A stretch of 64,000 nt of DNA from Candidatus Saccharibacteria bacterium UBA1235 (GTDB lineage: Bacteria > Patescibacteriota > Saccharimonadia > Saccharimonadales > Saccharimonadaceae): positions 30,813 through 94,812 of the forward strand of contig DBWP01000014.1 in assembly GCA_002309075.1 (NCBI GenBank), written 5' to 3'. Under the pieces are notes generated by a model that saw nothing but the letters and a program-made list of their open reading frames with translations, searched no databases and was not told the origin of the DNA. Within the stretch, counting starts at the first letter, position 1; each line of letters starts with the position of its first letter. Positions 52,389-61,591 of the stretch are shown here, piece by piece. Both the position numbers and the translations under genes were made by a program.

Positions 52389-53201
52389 ATGGCAAAAAAT
52401 ATTTCAAGATCGAAAAAGACAGAACGAAAATCAAAGCAAAAAGTCGATAAACGAAAAGACACGATTATCGTTACTATCGGTATAATAGCAGCCGTAATCG
52501 TGACTTTTGTAGCAGTGATAGCTGCCAATACTGAATTTATTGAAAACAACTCTAGCGACAACACTAAAAATGAGAAGAGTTATACGTATGAAGCTAGTGA
52601 AGATAATGCGCCAGAAGTAAAAACTTCCGAGAAAACAGAAGAGTCTAATAACAAGGCCGAAACGGCCGACAATGGCACCACAAAACCACAAAAAACTACG
52701 ACGCCAGCCAAAACTACCGAACAAACAAAAACGTCGGATTCTGGTCAATCGACAAAAAATACACCTTCAATTACAGTTAGTCAGCAAAACGCCGTTAAAA
52801 AGGCTAAAAGTTACCTAAGTTATTCGGCTTTTTCTAGAGACGGGCTGATTTCGCAACTTAAATATGAAGGTTTTTCCGATGCTGATGCGGTTTATGGTGC
52901 CGACAATGCCGGCGCTAACTGGAATGAACAGGCTAAAAAGAAGGCAATCTCATATCTTAAATACTCGTCGTTTTCCAGAACGGGTCTTATTAAGCAATTA
53001 GAATATGAAAAATTCACCAACGCGCAGGCTATCTATGGCACCGACAATGCTGGTGCTAACTGGAACGAGCAAGCTGAGAAAAAAGCGAGATCTTATATGG
53101 AACACTCGGCCTTTTCTAGAAGCGGCCTAATTTCACAACTTGAGTATGAAGGCTTCACTAAAGCTCAGGCCGAACACGGTGCTGATTTTGTTGGACTTTA
53201 A
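52389..53201 (+). CDS. Ltp-repeat surface protein
   Basis: The protein is 270 residues from ATG 52389 (CAAGGAGAAGG upstream; the open frame further up lies in the tRNA). It has a basic N-terminus, one membrane helix (residues 25-45), and a Thr/Lys/Glu-rich linker. Three copies of the Ltp unit follow (AKSYLSYSAFSRDGLISQL, then YEGF...A.YGADNAGANW). Ltp domains occur on host-surface lipoproteins of Gram-positive bacteria and in a phage lipoprotein that blocks superinfection. There is no lipobox Cys here. It starts 30 bases after tRNA-Ser(CGA). Confidence 0.85.
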   Translation: MAKNISRSKKTERKSKQKVDKRKDTIIVTIGIIAAVIVTFVAVIAANTEFIENNSSDNTKNEKSYTYEASEDNAPEVKTSEKTEESNNKAETADNGTTKPQKTTTPAKTTEQTKTSDSGQSTKNTPSITVSQQNAVKKAKSYLSYSAFSRDGLISQLKYEGFSDADAVYGADNAGANWNEQAKKKAISYLKYSSFSRTGLIKQLEYEKFTNAQAIYGTDNAGANWNEQAEKKARSYMEHSAFSRSGLISQLEYEGFTKAQAEHGADFVGL

Positions 53202-53224
53202 TTAGAATGTTGTATAATTAAGCT

Positions 53225-53704
53225 ATGCAATGGGAAAAAATTACTGACATTATTTTAATAACCGCAATCGCCATTCTTGGCGTCTTCGCTATTCTCGGCC
53301 TCGTCGAATGGATTAAGCGAAAATCTCTAAAGAAAGTCGACAAACAGCTTCTTGGTATGTTGCCTTCCCTGGTGCTTATGGCCGCGACTTACTTTATCTT
53401 CGATAAAATTTTTATCTTAAACACCCGCCCAAATGGCTCTGGCGAACCAAGCTTCCCTTCTACTCACGCTATGGTTGCTACTACTATCTTTTTCATAACC
53501 ATGCTTGCTTTGCCAAAATATATCAAAAATCGGCCACTTCGCATTATTCTTGATTTTGTTATGGCTATTCTCATCGTTCTTATCTCTATCGGACGCGTCG
53601 CTGCCAACATGCACTGGGCCTCCGACGTTATCGGCGGTCTTATTTTCGCTGGCCTCTTCGCAGGATTATATTTCTTAATCATTAAACATAAGAAAAAGGA
53701 GTAA
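53225..53704 (+). CDS. PAP2 superfamily membrane phosphatase
   Basis: The 159-residue protein has four or five membrane helices and the PAP2 motifs KIFILNTRP, GEPSFPSTHAM and GRVAANMHWASDVIGG. It probably dephosphorylates undecaprenyl pyrophosphate or another lipid phosphate outside the membrane. The first motif has the expected Arg-Pro; the third has Gly instead of Ser before Arg. TATAAT lies 6 nt before the ATG. Confidence 0.88.
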   Translation: MQWEKITDIILITAIAILGVFAILGLVEWIKRKSLKKVDKQLLGMLPSLVLMAATYFIFDKIFILNTRPNGSGEPSFPSTHAMVATTIFFITMLALPKYIKNRPLRIILDFVMAILIVLISIGRVAANMHWASDVIGGLIFAGLFAGLYFLIIKHKKKE

Positions 53705-53705
53705 T

Positions 53706-54077
53706 ATGAGCAGTGTCTTTACTAAAATTATTAATGGCGAAATTCCTTGCTACAAAATTTACGAAGATGACAAAACCTTCGTTTTTCTAGACAATAATCC
53801 AGTAGTTAAAGGGCACACTTTAGTTGTACCAAAAAATGAAGTAGATAAAATTTACGATCTTCCAGATGAAGATTACCGGGCCCTTATGGACACGGCGAAA
53901 AAAATTTCAAAACATATGGAAGAAAAACTAAATGCTCGTATTTTCTGGAAGGTGATTGGTGTTGAGGTGCCTCATGCACACATTCATCTCACCCCTCAAG
54001 ACGAAAATTATGGAAAGCCATTGTCTTTAACCCCAGATGAGTTTGAAGAAATCCGCGAAAAATTGTGCTATAATTAA
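53706..54077 (+). CDS. HIT family nucleotide hydrolase
   Basis: The 123-residue protein has the family opening FTKIINGEIPCYKIYED, GHTLVVPKNE and the histidine triad PHAHIHLTP. It likely cleaves AMP-linked or dinucleotide substrates. The start follows the PAP2 stop by 1 base, with AAAAAGGAG as ribosome site, so the two are cotranscribed. Confidence 0.92.
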   Translation: MSSVFTKIINGEIPCYKIYEDDKTFVFLDNNPVVKGHTLVVPKNEVDKIYDLPDEDYRALMDTAKKISKHMEEKLNARIFWKVIGVEVPHAHIHLTPQDENYGKPLSLTPDEFEEIREKLCYN

Positions 54078-54080
54078 AGC

Positions 54081-56780
54081 ATGAAATTTGCGAGTAGTTA
54101 CGAACCAAACCAATACGAAGCTGATATTTATGCGGCCTGGGAAACCTCTGGTGCTTTCGAGCCGACCGTCCCGACCATCCCAATCGACAATAATGCCGAT
54201 GGAAAAGATGACAGAAAAGGTCTCTGTTATTCTATTGTTATGCCGCCGCCGAACGCGAACGGCAACCTTCATATTGGCCATGGCTTAACTATCGCTCTTG
54301 AAGATTCTCTTACTCGCTACAATCGTCTAAAGGGTAAGTCCACTTGGTATATCCCTGGCGCCGATCACGCCGGTTTTGAGACTTGGGTTGTTTATGAGCG
54401 CGCCCTTGAGGCTCAGGGCCACACTCGCTTTGAGTTTGATCGCGATGAACTTTATGCTCGCGTTTGGGACTTCGTTGCCATGCAACGCGGCAACATGGAG
54501 CTCCAGCTTCGCGCGCTCGGCGCTTCTTGCTCATGGAAAGATTTGACTTTCACTCTCGATGAGAACGTGATCGACCGCGTTTATACCACTTTTGAAAAAA
54601 TGTGGAACGACGGCCTAATTTACAGAGGTGAAAAGCTTGTTAATTTCTGCCCAAAGCACCAAACTGCCTTCGCTGATATCGAAGTTGAGCATAAAGACGA
54701 ACCCGGCACTCTCTGGGAGATCGCTTACGATGATATTATAGTTTCTACCACTAGGCCAGAAACTCTCTTCGGTGATGTGGCGATTGCTGTTAATCCAGAA
54801 GATGAGCGCTACCGAGATTTAATTGGTAAACATGTCCATCTTCCGCTTACCGATCGTGAAATTGAAATTATTGCCGATGAGCATGCTGACCCAGCTTATG
54901 GCACCGGTGCCGTAAAAATTACTCCAGCTCACGATTTTGACGATTTCGAAGTTGGCGAACGCCATAATTTACCGCGTATTCAGGTTATCGCGGAAGACGG
55001 CACTATGATTAATGTTCCAGAAAAATACCTCGGTTTGACCGCCAAAGAATGCCGTAAGCAGGTCCTAAAAGATCTAAAAGACCAAGGATTCTTAAAAGGC
55101 GAGAAAAATATCACTCACTCTGTTGCGCATTGCTATAAGTGTGGTACCGTCCTCGAGCCAACCTTGAAGGAGCAATGGTTTATCGATGTTAAAAAACTCG
55201 CTGCCACAGCAATCAAGCATCTAGAAAATAACGAAATCAAATTTCATCCAGCAAACAAGCAAAAAGTTCTTATTAACTACCTCGAGAATCTAAAAGACTG
55301 GAATATTTCCCGTCAAATCCCATGGGGTATCGCTATCCCAATGTTCAAAAAAGCCGATGAAAGCGCTACAGATGAGCCAGATTGGATCTTCGATCGTCGC
55401 ACAAATCTTAAAACCATCGAAAAATCCGGCGTCAAATACGTTCGCGATGAAGACACCTTCGATACTTGGTTCTCGAGTTCCCATTGGCCAATCGTCTGTA
55501 CAGATTGGTCCGAAGAAAACCCGACCCCATATTACCCTCTAAACGTCATGGAAACTGGCGCTGACATTCTTTTTGCCTGGGTCGCCCGCATGATCATGGT
55601 TGGTCTCTATGTAACCGACGAAGTTCCATTTAAAGAAGTCTATCTCCATGGCCTTGTCCTCGATGAACATGGCAAAAAAATGAGCAAGTCTAAAGGTAAC
55701 GTAATTAACCCGATGGATCTCGTCGCGAAATATGGTTCCGACGCCTTTCGTCTCGGTATTCTCCGTGGTCGTTCTGCTGGCATGAACCAGGCCTTCTCTG
55801 AAAATTCAGTCATCGCCGGCCGCAACCTCTGTAATAAGCTCTGGAATATCTCCCGCCTCATCCAAAATGTTATTGATGAAAATACTAAGGGGAGTGAAAA
55901 TGTCCTTTCTCGGGGCATAAGCGATAACGGGAGCTTACGAAGCGAGGAGCCCCGTAACGACGGGCGCGACGAAGCGTCCCGAGAAAGGAGCATTCCACTC
56001 CCCTATTACACGAATAACATGGGCGAAGACTGGATCTGTCGCGAACTAGACACGTGTCTAGTACAAATCGAAAACGACATGAAAACCTATCGTTTCGCTG
56101 AGGCGATTGAGACCTTATATCAGACTATTTGGGATAAGTACGCCGACTGGTTCCTTGAAACCCAAAAAATTTATCGTAATACCCCGCTTCTTAAGAAGAC
56201 CCTAGAAACCATTTTAATCGCTCTTCATCCATTCGCTCCGTTTGTGACCGAAGCAATTTGGCAAAACCTAAGCTGGACAGAAGGCTTCATTATCACCGAA
56301 AAATGGCCAGAGAAGCTCATTTACGACCCGATAAGCGCCGAGAACTTTGAAAGCTTAATCACTATCGTGTCGGAAGTCAGAACGACCTTACAGAGCCTTC
56401 CAGGCACCAATAACGCGAAAAAATATGGCCTATTATACGACAACGACAGCCTCGTAGAGGATAACCTTCTTTTAATCAAGGCTCTTACTAAGGTTCCAGA
56501 AATCAACGCCTTAAACGGTGCCCCACGCGGCCTAAGAATCGCTCTCGCGAACCACGAGCTTTATCTCGACGTTCCAGAGAAGGTCGTAAACGAATACAAA
56601 GACGCTTTAACTGAGAAAATCCTCTCTGTTGGCCGCGAGCTAGACGCCCTAAACCAGAGAATGTTGAACCCGAACTACGTTCAGAAAGCTCCTGAGCATC
56701 TCGTTAAAGAGACAAAAGACGCCATTAAAGAGAAAGAAGCGCTCATCGATCGCTTGAAAGCCCAGCTTTCTCTTATTTAA
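54081..56780 (+). CDS. valS: Valyl-tRNA synthetase with an in-frame palindromic insert
   Basis: The 899-residue protein has the HIGH motif NGNLHIGHGL and the KMSKS loop GKKMSKSKGNVI. It also has an editing domain (TTRPETLFGDVAI), an anticodon-binding domain and a C-terminal coiled coil. About 38 extra residues at 603-641 come from the GC-rich palindromic element, at the start of the anticodon-binding domain; the normal sequence resumes at MGEDWICREL. The frame stays open through it. The ATG lies 6 nt after TGCTATAAT. Confidence 0.96.
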   Translation: MKFASSYEPNQYEADIYAAWETSGAFEPTVPTIPIDNNADGKDDRKGLCYSIVMPPPNANGNLHIGHGLTIALEDSLTRYNRLKGKSTWYIPGADHAGFETWVVYERALEAQGHTRFEFDRDELYARVWDFVAMQRGNMELQLRALGASCSWKDLTFTLDENVIDRVYTTFEKMWNDGLIYRGEKLVNFCPKHQTAFADIEVEHKDEPGTLWEIAYDDIIVSTTRPETLFGDVAIAVNPEDERYRDLIGKHVHLPLTDREIEIIADEHADPAYGTGAVKITPAHDFDDFEVGERHNLPRIQVIAEDGTMINVPEKYLGLTAKECRKQVLKDLKDQGFLKGEKNITHSVAHCYKCGTVLEPTLKEQWFIDVKKLAATAIKHLENNEIKFHPANKQKVLINYLENLKDWNISRQIPWGIAIPMFKKADESATDEPDWIFDRRTNLKTIEKSGVKYVRDEDTFDTWFSSSHWPIVCTDWSEENPTPYYPLNVMETGADILFAWVARMIMVGLYVTDEVPFKEVYLHGLVLDEHGKKMSKSKGNVINPMDLVAKYGSDAFRLGILRGRSAGMNQAFSENSVIAGRNLCNKLWNISRLIQNVIDENTKGSENVLSRGISDNGSLRSEEPRNDGRDEASRERSIPLPYYTNNMGEDWICRELDTCLVQIENDMKTYRFAEAIETLYQTIWDKYADWFLETQKIYRNTPLLKKTLETILIALHPFAPFVTEAIWQNLSWTEGFIITEKWPEKLIYDPISAENFESLITIVSEVRTTLQSLPGTNNAKKYGLLYDNDSLVEDNLLLIKALTKVPEINALNGAPRGLRIALANHELYLDVPEKVVNEYKDALTEKILSVGRELDALNQRMLNPNYVQKAPEHLVKETKDAIKEKEALIDRLKAQLSLI
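55889..56003 (+). repeat. Palindromic element copy in valS
   Basis: The left arm GGGGAGTG-6-TCCTTTCTCGGG pairs with CCCGAGAAAGGA-6-CACTCCCC on the right. The 63-base core is GC-rich with AACGGGAGCTTACGAAGCG and ACGACGGGCGCG. It is 115 bp and adds residues rich in Ser, Arg, Glu and Gly. Its core is the most diverged of the four in-gene copies. Confidence 0.85.
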
Positions 56781-56785
56781 ACCGC

Positions 56786-56817
56786 AAAAATAGCCCCCGA
56801 TAAGGGGGTTATTTTTT
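56786..56817. terminator. Two-way terminator after valS
   Basis: AAAAATAGCCCCC - GATAA - GGGGGTTATTTTTT serves valS and the convergent small gene, and overlaps the latter's last codons. Confidence 0.85.
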
Positions 56818-57018
56818 ATTGAACCGATCCAGATTAAAAAGTGGCGTTCCCTTTTCGGCGTCGATAATTCCCTGCGCTTTTTTGACTAGTCGAAAAAGCG
56901 CCGCCTCACTTGAGGCGCTTCCGACTTGCACGGTTTTCACTACGCGATCCCCTTCTTTGTAGCACACCTGCACCCCAGTCGCCCCCGAAGTCGTTTTATA
57001 TTTTCTAATATAAGCCAT
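56809..57018 (-). CDS. Fragment like the N-terminus of IS1634-type transposases
   Basis: The 69-residue frame (MAYIRKYKTTSGATGVQVCY, then VQVGSASSEAALFRLVKKA) resembles the first part of IS1634-family transposases, which begin with a similar IRK-SGATAVQ-IGSA pattern. The catalytic domain is absent, so it is a remnant or a domain reused as a small protein. It keeps TACAAT 6 nt before its ATG and ends in a terminator, so it may still be expressed. Confidence 0.6.
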   Translation of the reverse strand: MAYIRKYKTTSGATGVQVCYKEGDRVVKTVQVGSASSEAALFRLVKKAQGIIDAEKGTPLFNLDRFNKK

Positions 57019-57121
57019 GAAGCAATTGTATCACACGGTGTAAAACTTATCCACAAAAACCATAACCAAAATCAGCCTAATTCCCTTTCAAACTAGCAAC
57101 CGTAAATCCTGGCAACCGCAC

Positions 57122-57150
57122 TTGACAACAAAATCCGCTTGCGCTAAAAT
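57122..57150 (+). promoter_or_regulatory. Promoter of the FemAB operon
   Basis: TTGACA, 17 bases, TAAAAT. It gives a leader of about 80 nt before ATG 57238, the longest plus-strand leader here, with a possible stem (ACCACTGAAAGCATAAGCAGT). No clear ribosome site precedes the start. Confidence 0.7.
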
Positions 57151-57237
57151 TGAAGTAACCATTGGCAACCGCCTCTGGGAGAGAAAGTGTTAATGTTTAT
57201 ACCACTGAAAGCATAAGCAGTCAAATTTTTGCACGTG

Positions 57238-58146
57238 ATGAAAAATATTCCGATAACCCAAACTAAAGAGTGGCAGCAGCTTCAAAACGACTTAAAAGAA
57301 AGAAGTTTTTTTGAAAAAACTGCCGATTTTCAATACCTAGCTATTTTAAAGGCTACGCCGGCAGGGAATTACCTTTATTGTCCCTATGGCCCAGTCGCAG
57401 AAGATGCAAAAAATTTCAAAAAAGCCTTAAAATCTCTAGAGGAACTTGCTAAAAAAGAACGCGCTATTTTTATCAGAATCGAGCCTCAAAACCCCGATTT
57501 TGCTAAAATTCTCCCAAAATCAGCTAAAAAATCTCACGATTTAAATCCGAAAGAAACCTGGATGTTAGATTTAACGGGCTCAGATGATGATCTGAAGAAA
57601 AAACTTCCGTCTCGCCTGCTTCGCTACTATAAAAACCGCGAAAAACAGGGAATTACGATTGAAACTAGCCATAACCCAGACGACATTAAGCATTTATTAA
57701 CTCTCCAAAAAGCTCTCGCAAAAGAAAAGGGAATCAGTACCTTCTCCGAAAACTACCTAAAAACAGAGCTTAAACAGCCTTTCGCCACGTTATACCTAGT
57801 TAAGGCGTCTGAGAAGGTTATCGCTGCTGGCCTAGTTTTCGATGATAAAACGACAAGATATAATCTTCAAGGCGCCCAATCTGACGAGGGCCGAAAACTT
57901 CATGCCACAGGCATTTTAACTATTCAACTCATTCTAGATGCTAAAGAAAAAGGCCAAAAACTCTTTGATTTTTGGGGTATTGCGCCTGAAAATGCGCCTA
58001 AAAATCATCCTTGGGCGGGTTTCACTGGCTTTAAAAAGACTTTCGCGGGCTACGAAAAAAACTATGCCGGCACTTACGATATCGTAGAAAAAACAGCTAG
58101 ATATAAACTCTATCAAATCATGCGAAAAATCAGGAGATTTATATGA
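57238..58146 (+). CDS. FemAB family aminoacyl transferase 1
   Basis: The 302-residue protein has the FemX/FemAB layout: two GNAT-like halves with LLRYYKNREKQGITIETS in the middle and the late motif LFDFWGIAPENAPKNHPWAG, then GFKKTFAG. These enzymes add amino acids from aminoacyl-tRNA to the peptidoglycan stem peptide, building cross-bridges. The start is uncertain between GTG 57235 and ATG 57238. The stop overlaps the next start, so the pair is coupled. Confidence 0.88.
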   Translation: MKNIPITQTKEWQQLQNDLKERSFFEKTADFQYLAILKATPAGNYLYCPYGPVAEDAKNFKKALKSLEELAKKERAIFIRIEPQNPDFAKILPKSAKKSHDLNPKETWMLDLTGSDDDLKKKLPSRLLRYYKNREKQGITIETSHNPDDIKHLLTLQKALAKEKGISTFSENYLKTELKQPFATLYLVKASEKVIAAGLVFDDKTTRYNLQGAQSDEGRKLHATGILTIQLILDAKEKGQKLFDFWGIAPENAPKNHPWAGFTGFKKTFAGYEKNYAGTYDIVEKTARYKLYQIMRKIRRFI

Positions 58147-59300
58147 AATTTATAGAAATTACAGAAGAAAATTTTAGAAAATTTGCCGAAAAATCTCCTT
58201 ATCAGTCCTTCATGCAGACCCCTGAAATCGCTAAACTTCGTGAAAAAGACGGCTGGACAGCCCATTATCTTGCCGTCGAAGATAAAGATAAGATAAAAGC
58301 TGCCACAATTCTCTTAGAAAAACCAACTTTTTTGAAAAAATCTACTTTTCTTGCCCCAGGTGGCCCACTTTTGGATTTTGAAGACAAAACTCTAGCTAAC
58401 TTTTTCTTAAAAAACCTCAAAAATTATGCTAAAAGCCATAACGGCTACACTCTCCAGATTAGCCCTTACTATGAGCTCATAGAACGTTCCAGGAGCGGCG
58501 AGATAGTCGAAGGTGGGTTTGATCGCAGAAGCACCCTAAAAACGCTAGAAGCCCTAAATTTTAAGCCTACAGAGAAAACCACCCAGCCAAAATATCTTTT
58601 TGTGATGGATCTTAAGGGCCGTGCAGAAGAAGAGCTTCTTACTGACCAAAAGCGAAATACTAGAAATCATGTCCGAAAAGCTGAAAAAATGGGCGTTAAA
58701 ATTCGTGAACTAAAAAGAGAAGAACTAAAGATTTTAAAAGACATCACCGAGAAAACATCTAAACGCCGCGGCTTTACCGATCGCCCGCTCGAATATTACG
58801 AGCAGATGTATGATCTCTTCCACGACCGTGGCGAAGTAAAATTCGTAGTTGCGGAGGCTGAGCTTTTGCCCAGTTCGAGGTCATCCGGAGCCTGGCAAGG
58901 CGAGGGTAAGCACGCCGTCCCCGTGGCGACGGGCGACGGCGACGCGGGCCGAGAACGGGTAAAAGTCAGCCTTTCCGCTGCTATGTTTATGCTGACCGGC
59001 GACGAAATCGTCTATCTTTTCTCTGGTTCCGACGAAAAATACATGCATGATTATAATGCTCAATACCTTATCCAATGGCACATCATTAAATACGCCGCTA
59101 AAAATGGCTATAAACGCTATAACTTTTACGGCATCCATAGCCTTCCAAACGAAAACGAAGACGATGGTATTTATGACTTCAAAAAAGGCTTTGACAGCAA
59201 ATATGGCCACGTAGTCGAACTAATCGGTACTTTCGAGACCTCGTTGAATACCCCTGTTTATAAATTTCATAAAATTCTTTCAAAGTTGAAAAACCTATGA
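58143..59300 (+). CDS. FemAB family aminoacyl transferase 2 with palindromic insert
   Basis: The 385-residue paralogue of the preceding gene has RNTRNHVRKAEKMGVKI, SKRRGFTDRPLEYYEQMYDL and YNFYGIHSLPNENEDDG, GIYDFKKGFDSKYG. Residues about 236-279 come from a GC-rich palindromic element placed in the loop between FVVAEAE and LSAAMFML, where relatives have only a few residues. Apart from this it looks intact. Two FemAB genes in a row suggest a cross-bridge of at least two added residues. Confidence 0.88.
   Translation: MKFIEITEENFRKFAEKSPYQSFMQTPEIAKLREKDGWTAHYLAVEDKDKIKAATILLEKPTFLKKSTFLAPGGPLLDFEDKTLANFFLKNLKNYAKSHNGYTLQISPYYELIERSRSGEIVEGGFDRRSTLKTLEALNFKPTEKTTQPKYLFVMDLKGRAEEELLTDQKRNTRNHVRKAEKMGVKIRELKREELKILKDITEKTSKRRGFTDRPLEYYEQMYDLFHDRGEVKFVVAEAELLPSSRSSGAWQGEGKHAVPVATGDGDAGRERVKVSLSAAMFMLTGDEIVYLFSGSDEKYMHDYNAQYLIQWHIIKYAAKNGYKRYNFYGIHSLPNENEDDGIYDFKKGFDSKYGHVVELIGTFETSLNTPVYKFHKILSKLKNL
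58851..58978 (+). repeat. Palindromic element copy in femAB gene 2
   Basis: The left arm (58851-58880) and the reverse complement of the right arm (58949-58978) share GCGG, AGGCTGA, CTTTT, CCC and GTTC blocks over about 30 bases. The core has CCGGAGCCTGGCAAGGCGAG and CCCGTGGCGACGGGC, which are also in the tsaD copy. It is 128 bp and open in the gene's frame. Confidence 0.88.
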
Positions 59301-61477
59301 AAAATTCAACGCTTAAAATCATTTTAAAAAACACTTTCACCCTTTTTAACCTCGTTAACGTTATTCTTGCGATAATGGTCGCCTTTGTTGGCTCCTTTAA
59401 AAACATGCTTTTTATCGGCGTCGCGATTTTCAACACGCTTATTAGTATCGTCAACGAACTTCGCGCGAAAAAAATCGTCGATAAACTAAAACTCCTCTCT
59501 GAAAAAAATCCAGTAGTCCTAAAAAACGGCGTCCCAAGCGAAGAAAAACCCGAAAATATAAAAAAGGGCGACATCCTCGTTCTTACTCTCGGTGATCAAA
59601 TTGCCTTCGATAGCATCCTCGAAGAAGGCCTGCTCGAAGTCAACGAATCTTTTATCACTGGCGAACAAGATAACATCGAAAAACACCCTGGCGACGAACT
59701 TATTTCTGGTTCTTTTGTTGTCTCTGGTTCCGGCAAGGCCAAGGTTAAAAATGTCGGCGCAGATAACTTCGTCACTAAACTTCAAAATGAGGCAGGGAAC
59801 ATTAAAACCGCCGATAGTAAGCTCTTTAAACTCATGAATAATATCGTAAAGTATATCAGCTGGACGCTTATTCCGGTCGGCGCGTTGCTTCTGTGGTCAA
59901 GGTTTCAGACTGAGTCCGATTCTGCCACCGCTATTACGAGCACCGTCGCTGCCCTTATCAACATGATCCCGGAAGGCCTAATCCTCTTAACTAGCTCCGT
60001 CCTCGCCCTCGCGACAGTCCGTCTCGGCAGGAAAAAAGTTCTTGTCCAAGATCTTTACGCAATCGAAACTCTCGCCCGCGTCGACACGGTCTGTTTAGAT
60101 AAAACTGGCACCCTAACTACGGGTAATATGACGGTGAAGGGTTATGAAGCCTTTGAAAAATCCTTTGAGAGGGTCCTAAAATCGATTCTAAGCCGTCAAA
60201 TGTCCGAGAACCAAACCACAAGCGCTTTGAAGAAAAAGTTTCTAAAAACGGCCAAATTTGACGAAATAGAAGGTATTACCGACATCATTCCATTTTCCTC
60301 CGACCGCAAATATTCTGGCATTAGAACTAAAAACGCCGAATATCTCATGGGCGCCATCGAATTTCTAACCGACAACAAAGAAACCATCGATGAAGTCAGA
60401 TCCTTCGCCCCTGGATCCCGCGTAATCGCGGTAGTGAAGGTAGACATTGAGAATGGTCTCTCGAAGGGGGTGCGGAGCCTGGCAGGGCGAGCAGTAGCGC
60501 CAGCCGCCCGTGGCGACGGGCCGGCTGGACGCGCCCCGAGAGAGACTATTCTTGGTGTTATCGCGCTCGAAGACGAAATTCGCCCGACCGCAAAGGGAAT
60601 TATCAAATATTTCTATGATAACGATATCGATATAAAAATCATCTCTGGCGATGATCTCGACTCCGTAAAAACCATCGCTGAAAAAGTCGGTATTAAAAAC
60701 CTAGACGGTATCAATCTCGCAACCTTAAAAACTAAAAACTACGATGAACTCGTAAAAAAATATACGATTTTCACTCGCGTTAAACCGGCCGAGAAAAAGC
60801 TCCTTGTAAAAGCTCTTAAAAAAGCTGGCAGAACCGTCGCTATGACTGGCGATGGCGTAAATGATATCCTCGCCATGAAAGAAGCCGATGCTTCTCTCGC
60901 TATTGGCACAGGCTCCGACGCCGCTCGTCGCGCCGCAAAATTCGTGCTTTTAGATTCTGGCTTCGAAGGCGTTCCGAAAATCATCGACGAAGGTCGCCAG
61001 TCCATTAACAATCTCGAACGTTCAACCGCCCTCTTCCTCGCTAAAACCGTTTACGCGTCTATCCTCGCTGTCACCTTTGTCTTTCTCCCAACCGCTTATC
61101 CGTTCACCCCAATCGAAATGACACTCCTAAACTTCGTCTGTATCGGTTTCCCAGGCCTCGTCCTTGCTCTCGAGAAAAACACGACCCGTATTAAAGACCG
61201 CTTTATCTTTAATATTAAGCACTACTCTCTCCCAACCGGCCTTATTATCGCCGCCGCCATGATCACCCTCTCCATTATTGCCATGATAAACAATTTCGAG
61301 AAACCTCTCCTTCTCACCCTCTCCGCCTCCATCACTGCCCTAATCGATTTTGTCCTCATTTATAAAATCAGCCGCCCCCTTAACCTTTTCCGCGGCGCCC
61401 TCCTCGTTCTCCTCATTATTATCCTGGCTCTCGCCCTTCTCTTGCCATTTGCTCGCGCGTTCTTTGAATTCCTTTAA
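59297..61477 (+). CDS. P-type cation ATPase with palindromic insert
   Basis: The 726-residue protein has the phosphorylation site CLDKTGTLTTG, actuator motif SFITGEQD, membrane motif MIPEGLILL and hinge AMTGDGVNDILAMKEADASL. It fits the group with CtpE/YloB-like cation pumps; the ion cannot be told. Residues about 384-419 are a palindromic insert between VIAVVKVD and LGVIALEDEIRP, near the nucleotide/phosphorylation domain border. It is coupled to the FemAB gene by a 4-base overlap. Confidence 0.93.
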   Translation: MKNSTLKIILKNTFTLFNLVNVILAIMVAFVGSFKNMLFIGVAIFNTLISIVNELRAKKIVDKLKLLSEKNPVVLKNGVPSEEKPENIKKGDILVLTLGDQIAFDSILEEGLLEVNESFITGEQDNIEKHPGDELISGSFVVSGSGKAKVKNVGADNFVTKLQNEAGNIKTADSKLFKLMNNIVKYISWTLIPVGALLLWSRFQTESDSATAITSTVAALINMIPEGLILLTSSVLALATVRLGRKKVLVQDLYAIETLARVDTVCLDKTGTLTTGNMTVKGYEAFEKSFERVLKSILSRQMSENQTTSALKKKFLKTAKFDEIEGITDIIPFSSDRKYSGIRTKNAEYLMGAIEFLTDNKETIDEVRSFAPGSRVIAVVKVDIENGLSKGVRSLAGRAVAPAARGDGPAGRAPRETILGVIALEDEIRPTAKGIIKYFYDNDIDIKIISGDDLDSVKTIAEKVGIKNLDGINLATLKTKNYDELVKKYTIFTRVKPAEKKLLVKALKKAGRTVAMTGDGVNDILAMKEADASLAIGTGSDAARRAAKFVLLDSGFEGVPKIIDEGRQSINNLERSTALFLAKTVYASILAVTFVFLPTAYPFTPIEMTLLNFVCIGFPGLVLALEKNTTRIKDRFIFNIKHYSLPTGLIIAAAMITLSIIAMINNFEKPLLLTLSASITALIDFVLIYKISRPLNLFRGALLVLLIIILALALLLPFARAFFEFL
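60450..60552 (+). repeat. Palindromic element copy in the P-type ATPase gene
   Basis: AGAATGGTCTCTCG on the left is complementary to CGAGAGAGACTATTCT on the right. The core has GCGGAGCCTGGCAGGGCGAG and CCCGTGGCGACGGGCC. The same core is read in a different frame from the femAB copy, yet no stop codon appears. It is 103 bp. Confidence 0.88.
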
Positions 61478-61480
61478 CTA

Positions 61481-61555
61481 TTGACTTTTTAGAGAAAAAG
61501 TGCTATAATTAAGGTATAAGGTCCGAGACCAGATTTTTTCCAAGTCTCTCGCCTT
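61481..61555 (+). promoter_or_regulatory. Promoter and leader hairpin
   Basis: TTGACT (61481-61486), 17 bases, TATAAT (61504-61509). The leader holds a stem AAGG..CGAGAC / GTCTCTCG..CCTT (61518-61555) about 25 bases before the ribosome site AGGAGGTG. This could be a structured regulator or a stabilising stem. Confidence 0.7.
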
Positions 61556-61591
61556 AAATTGCCGGCGGGCATACGCAGGAGGTGTACCCCT

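Noticed and set aside
56809..57018. A complete insertion sequence
   Set aside because: Only the first 69 residues of a transposase-like protein are present. I find no catalytic domain, terminal inverted repeats or target duplication around it.
57180..57237. A fragment of 23S rRNA 3' end (CTGAAAGCAT-AAGCAG)
   Set aside because: Only about 16 bases resemble the rRNA helix, with a deletion, and the flanks do not match. It is most likely chance.
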